Origin: Mycolicibacterium peregrinum
GTDB lineage: Bacteria; Actinomycetota; Actinomycetes; Mycobacteriales; Mycobacteriaceae
Length of the DNA stretch: 64,000 nucleotides
Direction: 5' to 3'
NCBI RefSeq assembly: GCF_002102345.1
Contig: NZ_LQPP01000015.1
Location: 248,001 to 312,000 of the forward strand
Shown: positions 10,650-20,573 of the stretch, in pieces
Layout of the letters: the number at the start of each line of letters is the position of its first letter
How positions within the stretch are numbered: position 1 is the stretch's first letter
Made by a program: the position numbers and the translations under genes
Notes under the pieces: generated by a model
The model's input: only the letters and a program-made list of their open reading frames with translations
What the model was told of the DNA's origin: nothing
Databases searched by the model: none

Positions 10650-11323
10650 GCACGCTGGTCGTCACCGGGACTGACACCGGCGTCGGCAAGACCGTGACGA
10701 CCGCGGCGCTGGCCTGCGCGGCCCGGCTTGCCGGGCTCGATGTCGCGGTGTCCAAGCCGGTGCAGACCGGAACCGTGGACGGTGACAACGACCTCGGTGA
10801 GGTGAATCGGTTGTCCGGGGTCGGCAATCTGCACGGCGGATGGCGCTACCCGGAACCGCTGGCGCCCGTGGCGGCCGCCCAACGTGCCGGCCTTCCGCTG
10901 CCGACGCGTACCGAGTTGGTGGACGCGGTACGCGCGGCGGAGATTCCCGACGGGCTGACCCTCGTCGAAGGCGCCGGTGGTCTGCTGGTCGAACTGGGGG
11001 CTGACGGCGTCACGCTGCGTGATCTGGCTGTTGATCTCTCCGCTGCCGTCCTCGTGGTGGTCTCCCCGGGGCTGGGGACGCTCAACCACACCGCATTGAC
11101 GTTGGAATCCCTTGCAGGGCAGGGAATTACCTGCGCCGGTCTGGTGATCGGGGCGTGGCCGGACAACCCCGGGGTCGCCGAGTCGGGCAACCGGGACGCG
11201 CTGGCACGGTTGGCACCGGTGCGTGCAGCACTTCCGGCAGGGGCGGGCCGAGCGAGCGCCGAGGAGTTCGAGAAGATCTGCGCCGACGCCTTCGATCCGA
11301 GCTGGCTGACCGGCCTGACCTGA
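10646..11323 (+). CDS. bioD: Dethiobiotin synthetase
   Basis: ATP-dependent ligase that closes the ureido ring of dethiobiotin from DAPA and CO2. The P-loop GTDTGVGKT is at residues 8-16, followed by [21 protein letters not shown] (metal/ATP site) and [15 protein letters not shown]. 225 aa, normal. The GTG start overlaps the bioF stop (GTGA). The downstream RNA-ligase-like gene starts one base after its stop, so all three probably share a transcript. Confidence 0.96.
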   Translation: MSTLVVTGTDTGVGKTVTTAALACAARLAGLDVAVSKPVQTGTVDGDNDLGEVNRLSGVGNLHGGWRYPEPLAPVAAAQRAGLPLPTRTELVDAVRAAEIPDGLTLVEGAGGLLVELGADGVTLRDLAVDLSAAVLVVVSPGLGTLNHTALTLESLAGQGITCAGLVIGAWPDNPGVAESGNRDALARLAPVRAALPAGAGRASAEEFEKICADAFDPSWLTGLT

Positions 11324-11324
11324 G

Positions 11325-11843
11325 ATGGTCCACTCCGTCGAGCTGGTCTTCGACCCGGACACCGAGGCCGCGGTCCGGCGGATCTGGGATGCACTGCGCG
11401 ACGCCGACATTCCCAGCCAGGCACCCGCCGGCAGGCCGCACGCGACGCTGACCGTCGCCCAACACATCGACGCTCAGGCCGACGTCGTGCTCACCGAGCT
11501 CGTCGACCGGTTCCCGCTTCCGTGCCGGCTGGGCGCGACGTTGATCTTCGGACGCTCGGCCGGAGTATTGGCACGGCTGCTGGTGCCGACGGATGAGCTG
11601 CTCGAGGTCCAGGCCGAGGTGTATCGACTGTGCGTGCCGTACATGGACCCGGCGCCGATGCCGCACACCGAACCTGGGAACTGGACCCCACACGTGACGC
11701 TGGCTCGACGGGTGGCCCCCGCCCGGTTGGCCACGGCGGTGCGGATCGCCGGGCGACCCGCCGAGATCATCGGGCAGGTGACCGGACTACGTCATTGGGA
11801 CGGCGACAAGCGCTTGGATCACCCGATCGGGAACTGCCCGTAG
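11325..11843 (+). CDS. 2'-5' RNA ligase / cyclic phosphodiesterase family protein
   Basis: Small (172 aa) 2H-phosphoesterase-like protein with the two family H-x-T-x motifs: HATLTV near residue 45 and HVTLAR near residue 124. The family acts on 2'-5' or cyclic phosphodiester bonds in RNA or nucleotides; the real substrate is unknown. It begins one base after bioD and corresponds to Rv1571 in position. No biotin role is evident; the link may be only transcriptional. Confidence 0.82.
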   Translation: MVHSVELVFDPDTEAAVRRIWDALRDADIPSQAPAGRPHATLTVAQHIDAQADVVLTELVDRFPLPCRLGATLIFGRSAGVLARLLVPTDELLEVQAEVYRLCVPYMDPAPMPHTEPGNWTPHVTLARRVAPARLATAVRIAGRPAEIIGQVTGLRHWDGDKRLDHPIGNCP

Positions 11844-11891
11844 GTCTGTTCGGCCCGAATTCGCCCGCAGCGTCGGTGGGTGATGGCATAA

Positions 11892-11907
11892 TCGAACGTA
11901 TGTTCGA
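11892..11907. promoter_or_regulatory. LexA SOS box over the start codon of the HNH gene
   Basis: TCGAACGTATGTTCGA is a perfect match to the mycobacterial SOS box TCGAAC-N4-GTTCGA. Its centre contains the ATG (11900-11902) of the downstream DUF222/HNH gene. A GGCATAAT -10-like element precedes it at about 11884-11891, so the transcript is probably leaderless and LexA would sit directly on the transcription start. Confidence 0.88.
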
Positions 11908-13432
11908 CACGCTGTCTGACGTGGAGCTGATCGACAAGGTCAGTGCTGCTACGCGGGCCGAGTCGGTGGCGATCGCCGGACGGTTGGCGGCGATCGGGGC
12001 GTTGGACAGTCTGCGTGAACAGGAACTGATCGACAGCATTTTGTGGCGTACCGATCCGTTCGAAGAGGTTTCGGCGGAGGTGTCGGCGGCGATGCGGATC
12101 AGCCGGGGCCGCGGCGGCACCCAGGTGCATCATGCTCGGGTGTTGCGCGACAAACTGTCACAGGTGGCAGCCCGCTTCGCCGTCGGCGATATCGACTATC
12201 GGGTGGTGCGGATGATCATCGCCCGCACCGAGACCATCGACCGCGCGGTGTGGGCCGAGCTGGACGCCGAGTTGGCTGCGCGGGCGCCTCAGTGGATGCG
12301 GTTCTCCGAGCGGCAGTTGCGGGATCGGATTGATCAGTGGATCGCGAAACTCGATCCGAACGGGGTGCGGGTGCCGCCGGATCTGGCGCAGGACCGGTTT
12401 GTCCAGGTCGATCCGGGCAGCCCCGGTCAGGCCACCATCGTGGCCAATGTGGATGCCGTTGACGGGGCGGCGTTCGATCAACGACTGGATGCCCTGGCTG
12501 CGACGGTGTGTGAGCATGATCCGCGCAGCCGGGAGCGGCTCCGTGCGGATGCGATCGGGCCGTTGGCGCGGCGGGAGGCCCAGTTGACCTGCCGGTGTGA
12601 TCGGGATGATTGCCCGGCCGAACGGAATCGGGCGGCCGCTGATGCGGCGGTGCTTCATGTGTTGGCTGAGCAGGCAACCGTGGACGGCACCTCGAATGCT
12701 CCCGGCTATCTACCCGGGTACGGGATTCTGCCTGCCGAGAATGTGCGGGACCTGGCCGCGACGGCCAAGATCAAGCCGGTGCGGGTACCGGCCGGCCAGG
12801 CACAGCCTCCCGATCCCACTGCGCCAACCGAACCTGGCGAGTCATCGGACACGACTGAGTCGACCGAGCCTGCAATGCGAACCGAAACCGGTGAGCCGGT
12901 CGAACGCGCCGAGCCGGGCTATCGCCCGTCGGTGGCGCTCTCGGAGTTCATCCGCTGGCGCGATCTGACGTGTCGGTTCCCCGGTTGTGACGCCCCGATC
13001 GCCCGGTGCGACATCGACCACACGGTGCCCTATCCGGCGGGCCCGACGCATCCATCGAACACCAAGCTGTACTGCAGGGCCCATCATTTGGTGAAGACGT
13101 TCTGCCCCGGCTGGTCGGATCGCCAATTCCCCGACGGCACAGTCGAAATCACCACACCCACCGGGCACACCTACACCACCGAACCCCACGGTGCCGGAAT
13201 GTTCCCCACCCTGGCCCAACCCACCGGCGATCTGAATCTCCCCGAGCCCGAAGCTCCGCACCCGGACCGCGGCGCGAGGATGCCCAAACGCAGCCAAACC
13301 CGCGAACAAGACCGACAAGACCGCATCGCCGAAGAACGACTCCTACGCGCCGAACTCAACAACGACCTCGACGTCGAACGCCAATACCAAGCCTGGCTCG
13401 CCGAAGAATATGGACCACCACCGCCATTTTGA
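11900..13432 (+). CDS. 13E12-repeat family protein: DUF222 domain plus HNH endonuclease
   Basis: 510-aa protein of the mycobacterial 13E12 (REP13E12) family. The N-terminal two thirds is a helical DUF222 region. After a Pro/Glu/Thr-rich linker (about residues 305-340) comes an HNH nuclease domain: LTCRFPGCDAPIARC (zinc cysteines), DIDHTVPYPAG (HNH histidine) and LYCRAHHLVKTF. The ATG at 11900 lies within a SOS box, so a longer in-frame extension back to 11630, which overlaps the RNA-ligase gene, is rejected. In M. tuberculosis this bioD-bioB interval holds a REP13E12 copy interrupted by prophage phiRv1; here the gene is intact. A homing-type or DNA-repair role is possible; activity unknown. 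Confidence 0.9.
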   Translation: MFDTLSDVELIDKVSAATRAESVAIAGRLAAIGALDSLREQELIDSILWRTDPFEEVSAEVSAAMRISRGRGGTQVHHARVLRDKLSQVAARFAVGDIDYRVVRMIIARTETIDRAVWAELDAELAARAPQWMRFSERQLRDRIDQWIAKLDPNGVRVPPDLAQDRFVQVDPGSPGQATIVANVDAVDGAAFDQRLDALAATVCEHDPRSRERLRADAIGPLARREAQLTCRCDRDDCPAERNRAAADAAVLHVLAEQATVDGTSNAPGYLPGYGILPAENVRDLAATAKIKPVRVPAGQAQPPDPTAPTEPGESSDTTESTEPAMRTETGEPVERAEPGYRPSVALSEFIRWRDLTCRFPGCDAPIARCDIDHTVPYPAGPTHPSNTKLYCRAHHLVKTFCPGWSDRQFPDGTVEITTPTGHTYTTEPHGAGMFPTLAQPTGDLNLPEPEAPHPDRGARMPKRSQTREQDRQDRIAEERLLRAELNNDLDVERQYQAWLAEEYGPPPPF

Positions 13433-13455
13433 GGCGGCGTTCTCAGCTTCCCGGA

Positions 13456-14073
13456 TCAATTCTCGCTGCGCTGCCGGCCATCGCGGCCGGAGCTGAGTGT
13501 GCTGGCGCCCCGTACTGCCACACCGTCTACGAGCAACTGCAGGCCGAAGGCGAACTGCCGGGAGGTGTCACGGGTGAGCACCGACTGCTCGTCGGCCAGG
13601 GCGCCCGCGGCGTCCCACTGCAGACGGGACTGTTCGTCGGCGGTGAAGCCGAGCACGAAGTACAGGACAGTGCGGGCAGCCAACTCGTCGTCCGGCGATG
13701 CCACACCGGCCCGCTGGGCGGCGTCGGCGAGTTGGGCCACGATCTCGATGGCCAGCTTTGACTGCCCGGCCGCGAAGCTCGATGACACCAGTTCGGCGCC
13801 GTCGGTGTGCGACAGCAGTGCGTCGCGCAGCGCCACACAGATCTCGTGGATCCGGCCCGGCCAGGACGGCGTCGTGGAATCAGTGCGAGCAGGCTGCAGG
13901 ATGCGGTCGGCGACGGCGCCGAGCAGCTCCTGTTTGTTGGCGAAGTGCCAGTACAACGCGCCCGGGCTGACATTGAGCTCGCGCGCCAGGCGGCGCATCG
14001 TCAGGTCGGCTATGCCGTAGTTGTCGAGGATGGCCGTCGCCGCATCCACCACGTCGGGTTTGTGGAGTTGCAC
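13456..14073 (-). CDS. bioQ: TetR-family repressor of biotin synthesis
   Basis: 205-aa TetR regulator with an N-terminal HTH (MRRLARELNVSPGALYWHFANKQELL, residues about 26-51) and a helical ligand-binding C-terminus. It is divergent from bioB, with the palindrome TGAACGGTGTTCA between them and an identical one before bioF. That matches the known role of BioQ in M. smegmatis as the biotin-gene repressor, which is thought to work together with the BirA biotinylation state rather than by binding biotin directly. It is convergent with the HNH gene, 23 bases apart. The operator position predicts autoregulation. Confidence 0.9.
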   Translation of the reverse strand: MQLHKPDVVDAATAILDNYGIADLTMRRLARELNVSPGALYWHFANKQELLGAVADRILQPARTDSTTPSWPGRIHEICVALRDALLSHTDGAELVSSSFAAGQSKLAIEIVAQLADAAQRAGVASPDDELAARTVLYFVLGFTADEQSRLQWDAAGALADEQSVLTRDTSRQFAFGLQLLVDGVAVRGASTLSSGRDGRQRSEN

Positions 14074-14088
14074 ACCGTTACCCTAGCC

Positions 14089-14101
14089 TGAACGGTGTTC
14101 A
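14089..14101. promoter_or_regulatory. BioQ-type operator between bioQ and bioB
   Basis: TGAACGGTGTTCA, identical to the site before bioF, 16 bases from the bioQ start and 68 bases from the bioB start. It can control both divergent promoters. Confidence 0.82.
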
Positions 14102-14134
14102 ATTGTCGGTTCGGCCGACGTGTTCAATTGTCGG
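14095..14134. repeat. 15-base direct repeat in the bioQ-bioB control region
   Basis: GTGTTCAATTGTCGG occurs at 14095-14109 and again at 14120-14134, 25 bases apart. The first copy contains the right half of the BioQ palindrome; the second has the right half without its left partner. The second copy may be a degenerate half-operator or the footprint of a local duplication. Confidence 0.8.
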
Positions 14135-14151
14135 CGCAGCCGGCCACATGA

Positions 14152-15177
<1,026 letters not shown>

Positions 15178-15182
15178 AACTG

Positions 15183-15428
15183 GTGGTGATGGTTCAAGAC
15201 TTGCCCGCGCCCGTCGGCGCCGGCCAATACAACGTCTACACCGGGGTCCAGGCGGACGCGGCGGACGGAAGCGTCGTACCCACCGCCGCTCAGCTCGGCC
15301 TGGAACCGCCACGGTTCTGTGCCGAATGTGGCCGCCGGATGATCGTCCAGGTCCGGCCCACCGGGTGGTGGGCGAAGTGTTCGCGGCATGGGCAGGTGGA
15401 TTCGATGGACCTGGATACGCGGCGATGA
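15183..15428 (+). CDS. bsaP: Biotin synthase auxiliary protein (BsaP-like)
   Basis: About 80 aa, directly after bioB, in the position of Rv1590. Key features are FCAECGRR (C-x2-C), a WWAKC motif and SRHG near the C-terminus: three cysteines plus a histidine suited to an Fe-S cluster or zinc. Actinobacterial proteins of this kind have been described as helping BioB turn over, which fits the location. The start is ambiguous: GTG 15183, GTG 15186 and ATG 15189 are consecutive codons (the last gives [10 protein letters not shown]). The stop overlaps the ATG of the next gene (ATGA). Confidence 0.8.
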   Translation: MVMVQDLPAPVGAGQYNVYTGVQADAADGSVVPTAAQLGLEPPRFCAECGRRMIVQVRPTGWWAKCSRHGQVDSMDLDTRR

Positions 15429-15490
15429 GCCTCTCGGGCGAAGAGCAGAAGGCCCCGATGAGCCTCTCGGGCGAAGAGCAGAAGGCCCCG
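15425..15490 (+). repeat. Perfect 33-base tandem duplication including the start codon
   Basis: Two identical 33-base units (15425-15457 and 15458-15490) each encode [11 protein letters not shown] in the same frame, so the DUF2567 gene has two equivalent starts. All 33 positions agree by eye. The first ATG overlaps the bsaP stop. Confidence 0.95.
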
Positions 15491-16132
15491 GCCGGTCCAG
15501 CTCCTGCCAATCTCGCTGGCGCACCCCGCATTCCGCGTGAGCGGGCGGTGTTGACCGTCATCGGGGCTCTCGCGGGGGCGGGTGCGCTGCTCGGCGCGCT
15601 GTGGGCCTGGTTGACGCCGGGGATTCACGGCGTGATCGCGTTGACCCGGAGCGGCGAGCGGGTGCACGCGTATCTGGGCAGTGAATCCGATCATTTCTTC
15701 ACGTCGGCATTCATGTTCGTCGGCATGCTCGTCGTGCTGGCGGTCGTGGCCGCGGTGGCGCTGTGGCAGTGGGCGCCGCATCGCGGGCCGGTTATGGTCG
15801 CTGCGTTGGCCATGGGCTGTTCGTTGGCCACCGGTGTGGCAGCCGGTGTCGGTGCGGCACTCGCCCACGTGCGGTTCGGCTCGTTGGACATCGCCGGAGC
15901 CCCGGTGAGCCCGGAACATCGGGTGCAGTACGTGCTGGAAGCGCCCTCGGTCTTTTTCGGACACACACCGCTGCAGATTGCCGGCACGATCCTGTTCCCT
16001 GCGGCCGCGGCGGCAATGGTCTACGCACTGATCGCGGTGTCCACGGTGCGTGATGATCTGGGCGCCTGGCCTCCGGTGGAGACCCCGACGTATCCGGTGA
16101 TCCCGCCGATGGTCACTCCGCCCGGGGCTTGA
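15425..16132 (+). CDS. DUF2567 membrane protein
   Basis: 235-aa integral membrane protein with about four hydrophobic segments (after the [10 protein letters not shown] leader, around [15 protein letters not shown], around [15 protein letters not shown], and near the C-terminus) and a short Pro-rich cytoplasmic tail. It corresponds to Rv1591 in position and family (DUF2567). Function unknown. Its first 22 codons are the duplicated [11 protein letters not shown] unit; the first ATG, coupled to bsaP by ATGA, is chosen, but the second at 15458 would give a 224-aa protein. The 3' end overlaps the convergent VOC gene by 20 bases. Confidence 0.85.
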   Translation: MSLSGEEQKAPMSLSGEEQKAPAGPAPANLAGAPRIPRERAVLTVIGALAGAGALLGALWAWLTPGIHGVIALTRSGERVHAYLGSESDHFFTSAFMFVGMLVVLAVVAAVALWQWAPHRGPVMVAALAMGCSLATGVAAGVGAALAHVRFGSLDIAGAPVSPEHRVQYVLEAPSVFFGHTPLQIAGTILFPAAAAAMVYALIAVSTVRDDLGAWPPVETPTYPVIPPMVTPPGA

Positions 16133-16523
16133 CGGCTGCGGGTTCGAACAGCTCGACGGGGTTGCCATCGGGGTCGTCGATTTGGATCTGCCGTCCGCCC
16201 GGCCCCGTCTCCACCGCGTTGCGGAACCTGATGTCGGCCCGGCGCAACTCGGTGACGGCGGCGTCGAGGTCATCGACGTCGAGCACGATCCGGTTGAAGC
16301 CTCCGGGGATCTGCGGCGTGCCGTCGGGCAGTGGACGTGCGCCGGAGCTTCCCGGCCCGCTCAAGAACACGGTGAGATTGCCGTTGACCACCGACGCGAA
16401 TGCGGGCCCTCCACGGAGGGCGACGTCGAACCCCAGGTGCCCGCTGTAGAACGCGACCGCGCGCTCGACATCGGTGACCTGGTAGCGGATCGCGCCGGCT
16501 CGGTAGGTGACATGTCCAGACAT
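16113..16523 (-). CDS. VOC (glyoxalase/bleomycin-resistance) family protein
   Basis: 136-aa vicinal oxygen chelate protein with a single pair of beta-alpha-beta-beta-beta modules: IRYQVTDVERAVAFYSGHLGF at the start (longest common VOC signature) and IQIDDPDGNPVELFEPA near the end, which carries the usual metal-ligand glutamate. Substrate unknown; such proteins serve as small-molecule lyases, dioxygenases or binding proteins. ATG at 16523. Possibly cotranscribed with the AraC gene upstream (49-base gap). Confidence 0.85.
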   Translation of the reverse strand: MSGHVTYRAGAIRYQVTDVERAVAFYSGHLGFDVALRGGPAFASVVNGNLTVFLSGPGSSGARPLPDGTPQIPGGFNRIVLDVDDLDAAVTELRRADIRFRNAVETGPGGRQIQIDDPDGNPVELFEPAAVKPRAE

Positions 16524-16571
16524 GACCGCAGTCTGCCGATATTCGCGGCGGATGTATTGAACAAAATTGAC

Positions 16572-17387
16572 CTACGGCTCGAGCGCGATGTGGTCGTCCT
16601 TCGCGACGTAGTTGCTTCGGCGTAGCTGCTGGGCGGGGGTCATCCCGGAGAATTCCTGGAACTCCCTGATCATGTGCGACTGGTCGGCGTATCCGTGCTC
16701 GATGGCGAAGGTGGACCAACGCGGTGATGAGAGCGCCGAAGAGACGGCGTCATGTGCGTGCCGGAACCGCTGAAGGCGGGCGAACCGTTTGGGTGGTATT
16801 CCGACTTGGGCCGTGAACAACTGAATCAGCCTCCGGTGACTGAAGCCGATTGCGCGGGCGAGGTTTTCGATCGTTGGTTGGCGGTCGAGGCTGAGCGCGT
16901 CCACCGCGAATGCGAGTTCCGGGGTCAGTTCGCGGCGTCCGGACAAGCGGGCGAGCAAGTTACGTTCGACGATCGCCAACCGCTGTGTGATCGACTGCGT
17001 CTCGCAGATCTCCGAGCGCAGGTCGGCCGCCGCGCCGTTCCACATTGCGTCGAGATCGATATGGGAATCCACTAGTTCGTGCGCTGATATTCCGAGGGCG
17101 GCACGTACACCGCCCGGTTTGAAGTGCACGCCCACCATGGCGGTGTGTTCACGCGCGTCGATGTCGAACGGCCGGGTGTAGGGGCCGGAGACCACGACAC
17201 CCGAAAGACACTGTGTACCTTGACTGTTCGCTATGGCGATGGTGTCGACGGCGAGATTGATGACAAGCTCGGTGGTACCGGTGGGAAGGATGCGTTCCGC
17301 CGGGTAGGTGGGTCCGTCCGCAATGCACCACAGGTGGTCGACGCTGTCGCGCAGGGCCACCGTCGGGGGCTGACGGATATAACGCAT
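16572..17387 (-). CDS. AraC-family transcriptional regulator
   Basis: 271 aa. The N-terminal half (PAERILPTGTTELVINLA ... GVHFKPGGVRAALG) resembles the DUF6597-type sensor domain common in actinobacterial AraC proteins. The C-terminal third is the double HTH: TIENLARAIGFSHRRLIQLF and FAIEHGYADQSHMIREFQEF followed by GMTPAQ. No operator is identifiable. Lies between the VOC gene and the lipase on the same strand; a target among these neighbours is plausible but unproven. Confidence 0.86.
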   Translation of the reverse strand: MRYIRQPPTVALRDSVDHLWCIADGPTYPAERILPTGTTELVINLAVDTIAIANSQGTQCLSGVVVSGPYTRPFDIDAREHTAMVGVHFKPGGVRAALGISAHELVDSHIDLDAMWNGAAADLRSEICETQSITQRLAIVERNLLARLSGRRELTPELAFAVDALSLDRQPTIENLARAIGFSHRRLIQLFTAQVGIPPKRFARLQRFRHAHDAVSSALSSPRWSTFAIEHGYADQSHMIREFQEFSGMTPAQQLRRSNYVAKDDHIALEP

Positions 17388-17416
17388 CTACCCCTATTGT
17401 GCCAGCTCGCGACAGG

Positions 17417-18748
17417 TCAGAGCGGGCGCCGCCGTACCGTCCGGCCCAAAGCCACTTTGGTGGCGATTCCGGCCAGTCGCGCCATGCCCATGTAGGTGAT
17501 CGGGTTGAGCAGCGTCGGCCATTTGGAACGCACCAGGTTGGCGGTCACCGGGCGCTCGGCGAACCGGTCGGTCAGCCAGCGCAATGCCATCGGCGCCGAG
17601 AACGGGTGCAACAACAGGTGTTCGCTGAACATGTCGCGGTGGTAGGTCACGTCGGCGCCGCCGGCCAGGTAGGTATCGGCGAGTTCGTCGATGTCGTCGA
17701 CGGAGATGATCTCGTCGTGCACCGCCTGCACGATCAGAACCGGCGGGACCGGCACGGCCACACCGAGTTTGGTGTCCTTGAACACCTCGGTGACCTCGGG
17801 TCCGTCGATGATCTCTTCCAGTGGCAGGTCGACCAGATCGGCCATGTCGGTGCGGAACATCCGCACGACGGCCTCCACGGTGGTCATCCGGTGCAGCCGG
17901 TCCAGGATCTTGCGTCCCTCGGTGGTGGCGTGCTCGGCGATCACTCGGTTGAGGTTGGGGTAGATGTCGGCGAGGGCGGCCACCACGAGGGCCGGCAGCC
18001 CGGAGAACACGGTGCCGTTGAGCCGGCGGAAGGTGTTTCCGAGGTTGCCGACGGGGGAGCCCAGGACGGCGCCGACGATGTTGAGTTCAGGGGCGTAGCT
18101 GCCGGCCATCTCGGCCGCCCAGGCGCTGGCCAGGCCGCCGCCGGAATACCCCCACAGGCCGATACGCGCCGTCGGAGACAACGACAGGTGCTCGGTGTTG
18201 AGCGCCGCCCGCAAGCCGTCGAGCACTCGGTAACCGGGCTCGTAGGGCGCGCCCCACATGCCGTTGATGCCCTCGTGATCGGGCACCGATACCGCCCAGC
18301 CTTCGGCCAGTGCGGCCGAGATCAGCAGGAATTCCAGCTGGGCGAGGGAGCCGGTGGCCTTGGCGTGGTGGCGCAGGGCATAGGAGGGGAAGCACCGGGC
18401 TGAAATCGCGTCGATCGCGCACTGGTACGACACGATCGGGCAGTCCGGTGCGGCGTCGGCCGGGACGATGACGGTGGTGGCGGCGGCTTCAGCGATGCCG
18501 TTGCGGTCGGTGGAGCGGAACAGCAGCTGTGTGGCCTGCAGGCGCTGCGGGATCAGGCCCAGAAACGCCAGCTCGACGTCACGGCTGCGCAGTACGGTGC
18601 CCGGTTCGGCGTGCTGGAACCCCGCAGGCGGTACATAGAACGCGTCGTCGTGGGGGAGGACGGGCCGGGCGGCCTGGTCGAGCTCCTCGTGAGGTGCTCG
18701 ACCGATCCATTCGGGTGCCGAGACGCTGGCTGCACTGCCCAAGTCCAT
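17417..18748 (-). CDS. Secretory-type lipase (alpha/beta hydrolase)
   Basis: 443-aa alpha/beta hydrolase of the fungal secretory lipase (LIP) family, the counterpart of Rv1592c. The nucleophile elbow is GLWGYSGGG near residue 190. A late aspartate ([14 protein letters not shown]) and histidine ([10 protein letters not shown]) complete a plausible triad. There is no clear signal peptide at the ATG at 18748, so localisation is unclear. Expected reaction is triacylglycerol or ester hydrolysis. Single gene with its own upstream gap toward nrtR. Confidence 0.85.
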   Translation of the reverse strand: MDLGSAASVSAPEWIGRAPHEELDQAARPVLPHDDAFYVPPAGFQHAEPGTVLRSRDVELAFLGLIPQRLQATQLLFRSTDRNGIAEAAATTVIVPADAAPDCPIVSYQCAIDAISARCFPSYALRHHAKATGSLAQLEFLLISAALAEGWAVSVPDHEGINGMWGAPYEPGYRVLDGLRAALNTEHLSLSPTARIGLWGYSGGGLASAWAAEMAGSYAPELNIVGAVLGSPVGNLGNTFRRLNGTVFSGLPALVVAALADIYPNLNRVIAEHATTEGRKILDRLHRMTTVEAVVRMFRTDMADLVDLPLEEIIDGPEVTEVFKDTKLGVAVPVPPVLIVQAVHDEIISVDDIDELADTYLAGGADVTYHRDMFSEHLLLHPFSAPMALRWLTDRFAERPVTANLVRSKWPTLLNPITYMGMARLAGIATKVALGRTVRRRPL

Positions 18749-18790
18749 CCCGGCATTCTTACTTAAGAAGGGTCTAAGAAGCCAGCCGAC

Positions 18791-19483
18791 TCACCCGGGC
18801 GGGCGTAGAGCAGCGAATTCGTCGGTGACGCGGTACCGCGAGTCGGTGAACCGGAACAGGGCCGCGGGACGGCCGCCGCTGCGGCCCGATCGTGCGGTGG
18901 TGCCGGTGCGGGTGATGACCTTGCGACGTTCCAGCACCCGCTGCAGGTTTGTGGCGTCGACTTGGTAGTCGAGCGCGGCGCTGTAGATGTCACGCAACGT
19001 GGAGAGCGCGAATTCCTTTGGCGCCAAGGCGAATCCGATATTGGTGTACGACATCTTGGCCACCAGCCGGTTGCGTGCGTGTTCGACCATCGGCGCGTGG
19101 TCGAAGGCCATCGGGGGCAGGTCGCTGACCGGATGCCACCGGGTGTCCGGCGGCAGGGCCGGCGTCGAGGGGGAGGGCACCAGGCCCAGGAATGTCGATG
19201 CGATGGTCCGCGTACCGGGAAGTCGATGCGGGTCGGAAAACACCGCCAACTGCTCCAGATGGGCAAGTTCCCGCAGGTCAACCTTCTCGGCTAGCTGTCG
19301 TCGAACCGAGCTGATCAGGTCCTCGTCGTCATCCAGTCGGCCGCCGGGTAGGGACCACTTGCCCTGCTCCGGGTCCAGTGCCCGCTGCCACAGCAGCACG
19401 TTGAGTGCGGGTTGCCGGGTGTCGAGGCCGCGAACCTGGAACACGACGGCGAGCACTTCGTGCGCGGTGTTACCATGTGGCAT
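18791..19483 (-). CDS. nrtR: Nudix-related NAD synthesis repressor
   Basis: 230-aa NrtR-type regulator: N-terminal Nudix-like domain and C-terminal winged HTH ([14 protein letters not shown], then [10 protein letters not shown]). The Nudix box region ([21 protein letters not shown]) keeps the fold but lacks the REUxEE catalytic signature (RQLAEK), as expected for a sensor rather than a hydrolase. Divergent from nadA with one palindrome between them. Known in mycobacteria as the regulator of nadABC. The ATG at 19483 is chosen because it directly abuts the operator and follows a TATAAT at leaderless spacing. Confidence 0.9.
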   Translation of the reverse strand: MPHGNTAHEVLAVVFQVRGLDTRQPALNVLLWQRALDPEQGKWSLPGGRLDDDEDLISSVRRQLAEKVDLRELAHLEQLAVFSDPHRLPGTRTIASTFLGLVPSPSTPALPPDTRWHPVSDLPPMAFDHAPMVEHARNRLVAKMSYTNIGFALAPKEFALSTLRDIYSAALDYQVDATNLQRVLERRKVITRTGTTARSGRSGGRPAALFRFTDSRYRVTDEFAALRPPG

Positions 19484-19506
19484 GTTTTCGATTATAAGTC
19501 GAAAAC
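19484..19506. promoter_or_regulatory. NrtR operator overlapping divergent nrtR promoter
   Basis: Perfect inverted repeat GTTTTCGA-N7-TCGAAAAC between nrtR and nadA. On the minus strand its centre reads TATAAT, 7 bases before the nrtR ATG, so this is both the nrtR -10 box and the operator. The nadA GTG lies 23 bases beyond the other end. Confidence 0.85.
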
Positions 19507-19529
19507 CTGACGCAGTGGAGGAGGTCGGC

Positions 19530-20569
<1,040 letters not shown>

Positions 20570-20573
<4 letters not shown>

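Noticed and set aside
11630..11899. N-terminal extension of the DUF222/HNH gene
   Set aside because: It overlaps the RNA-ligase-like gene in another frame and lacks DUF222 character; the SOS-box ATG fits the family start.
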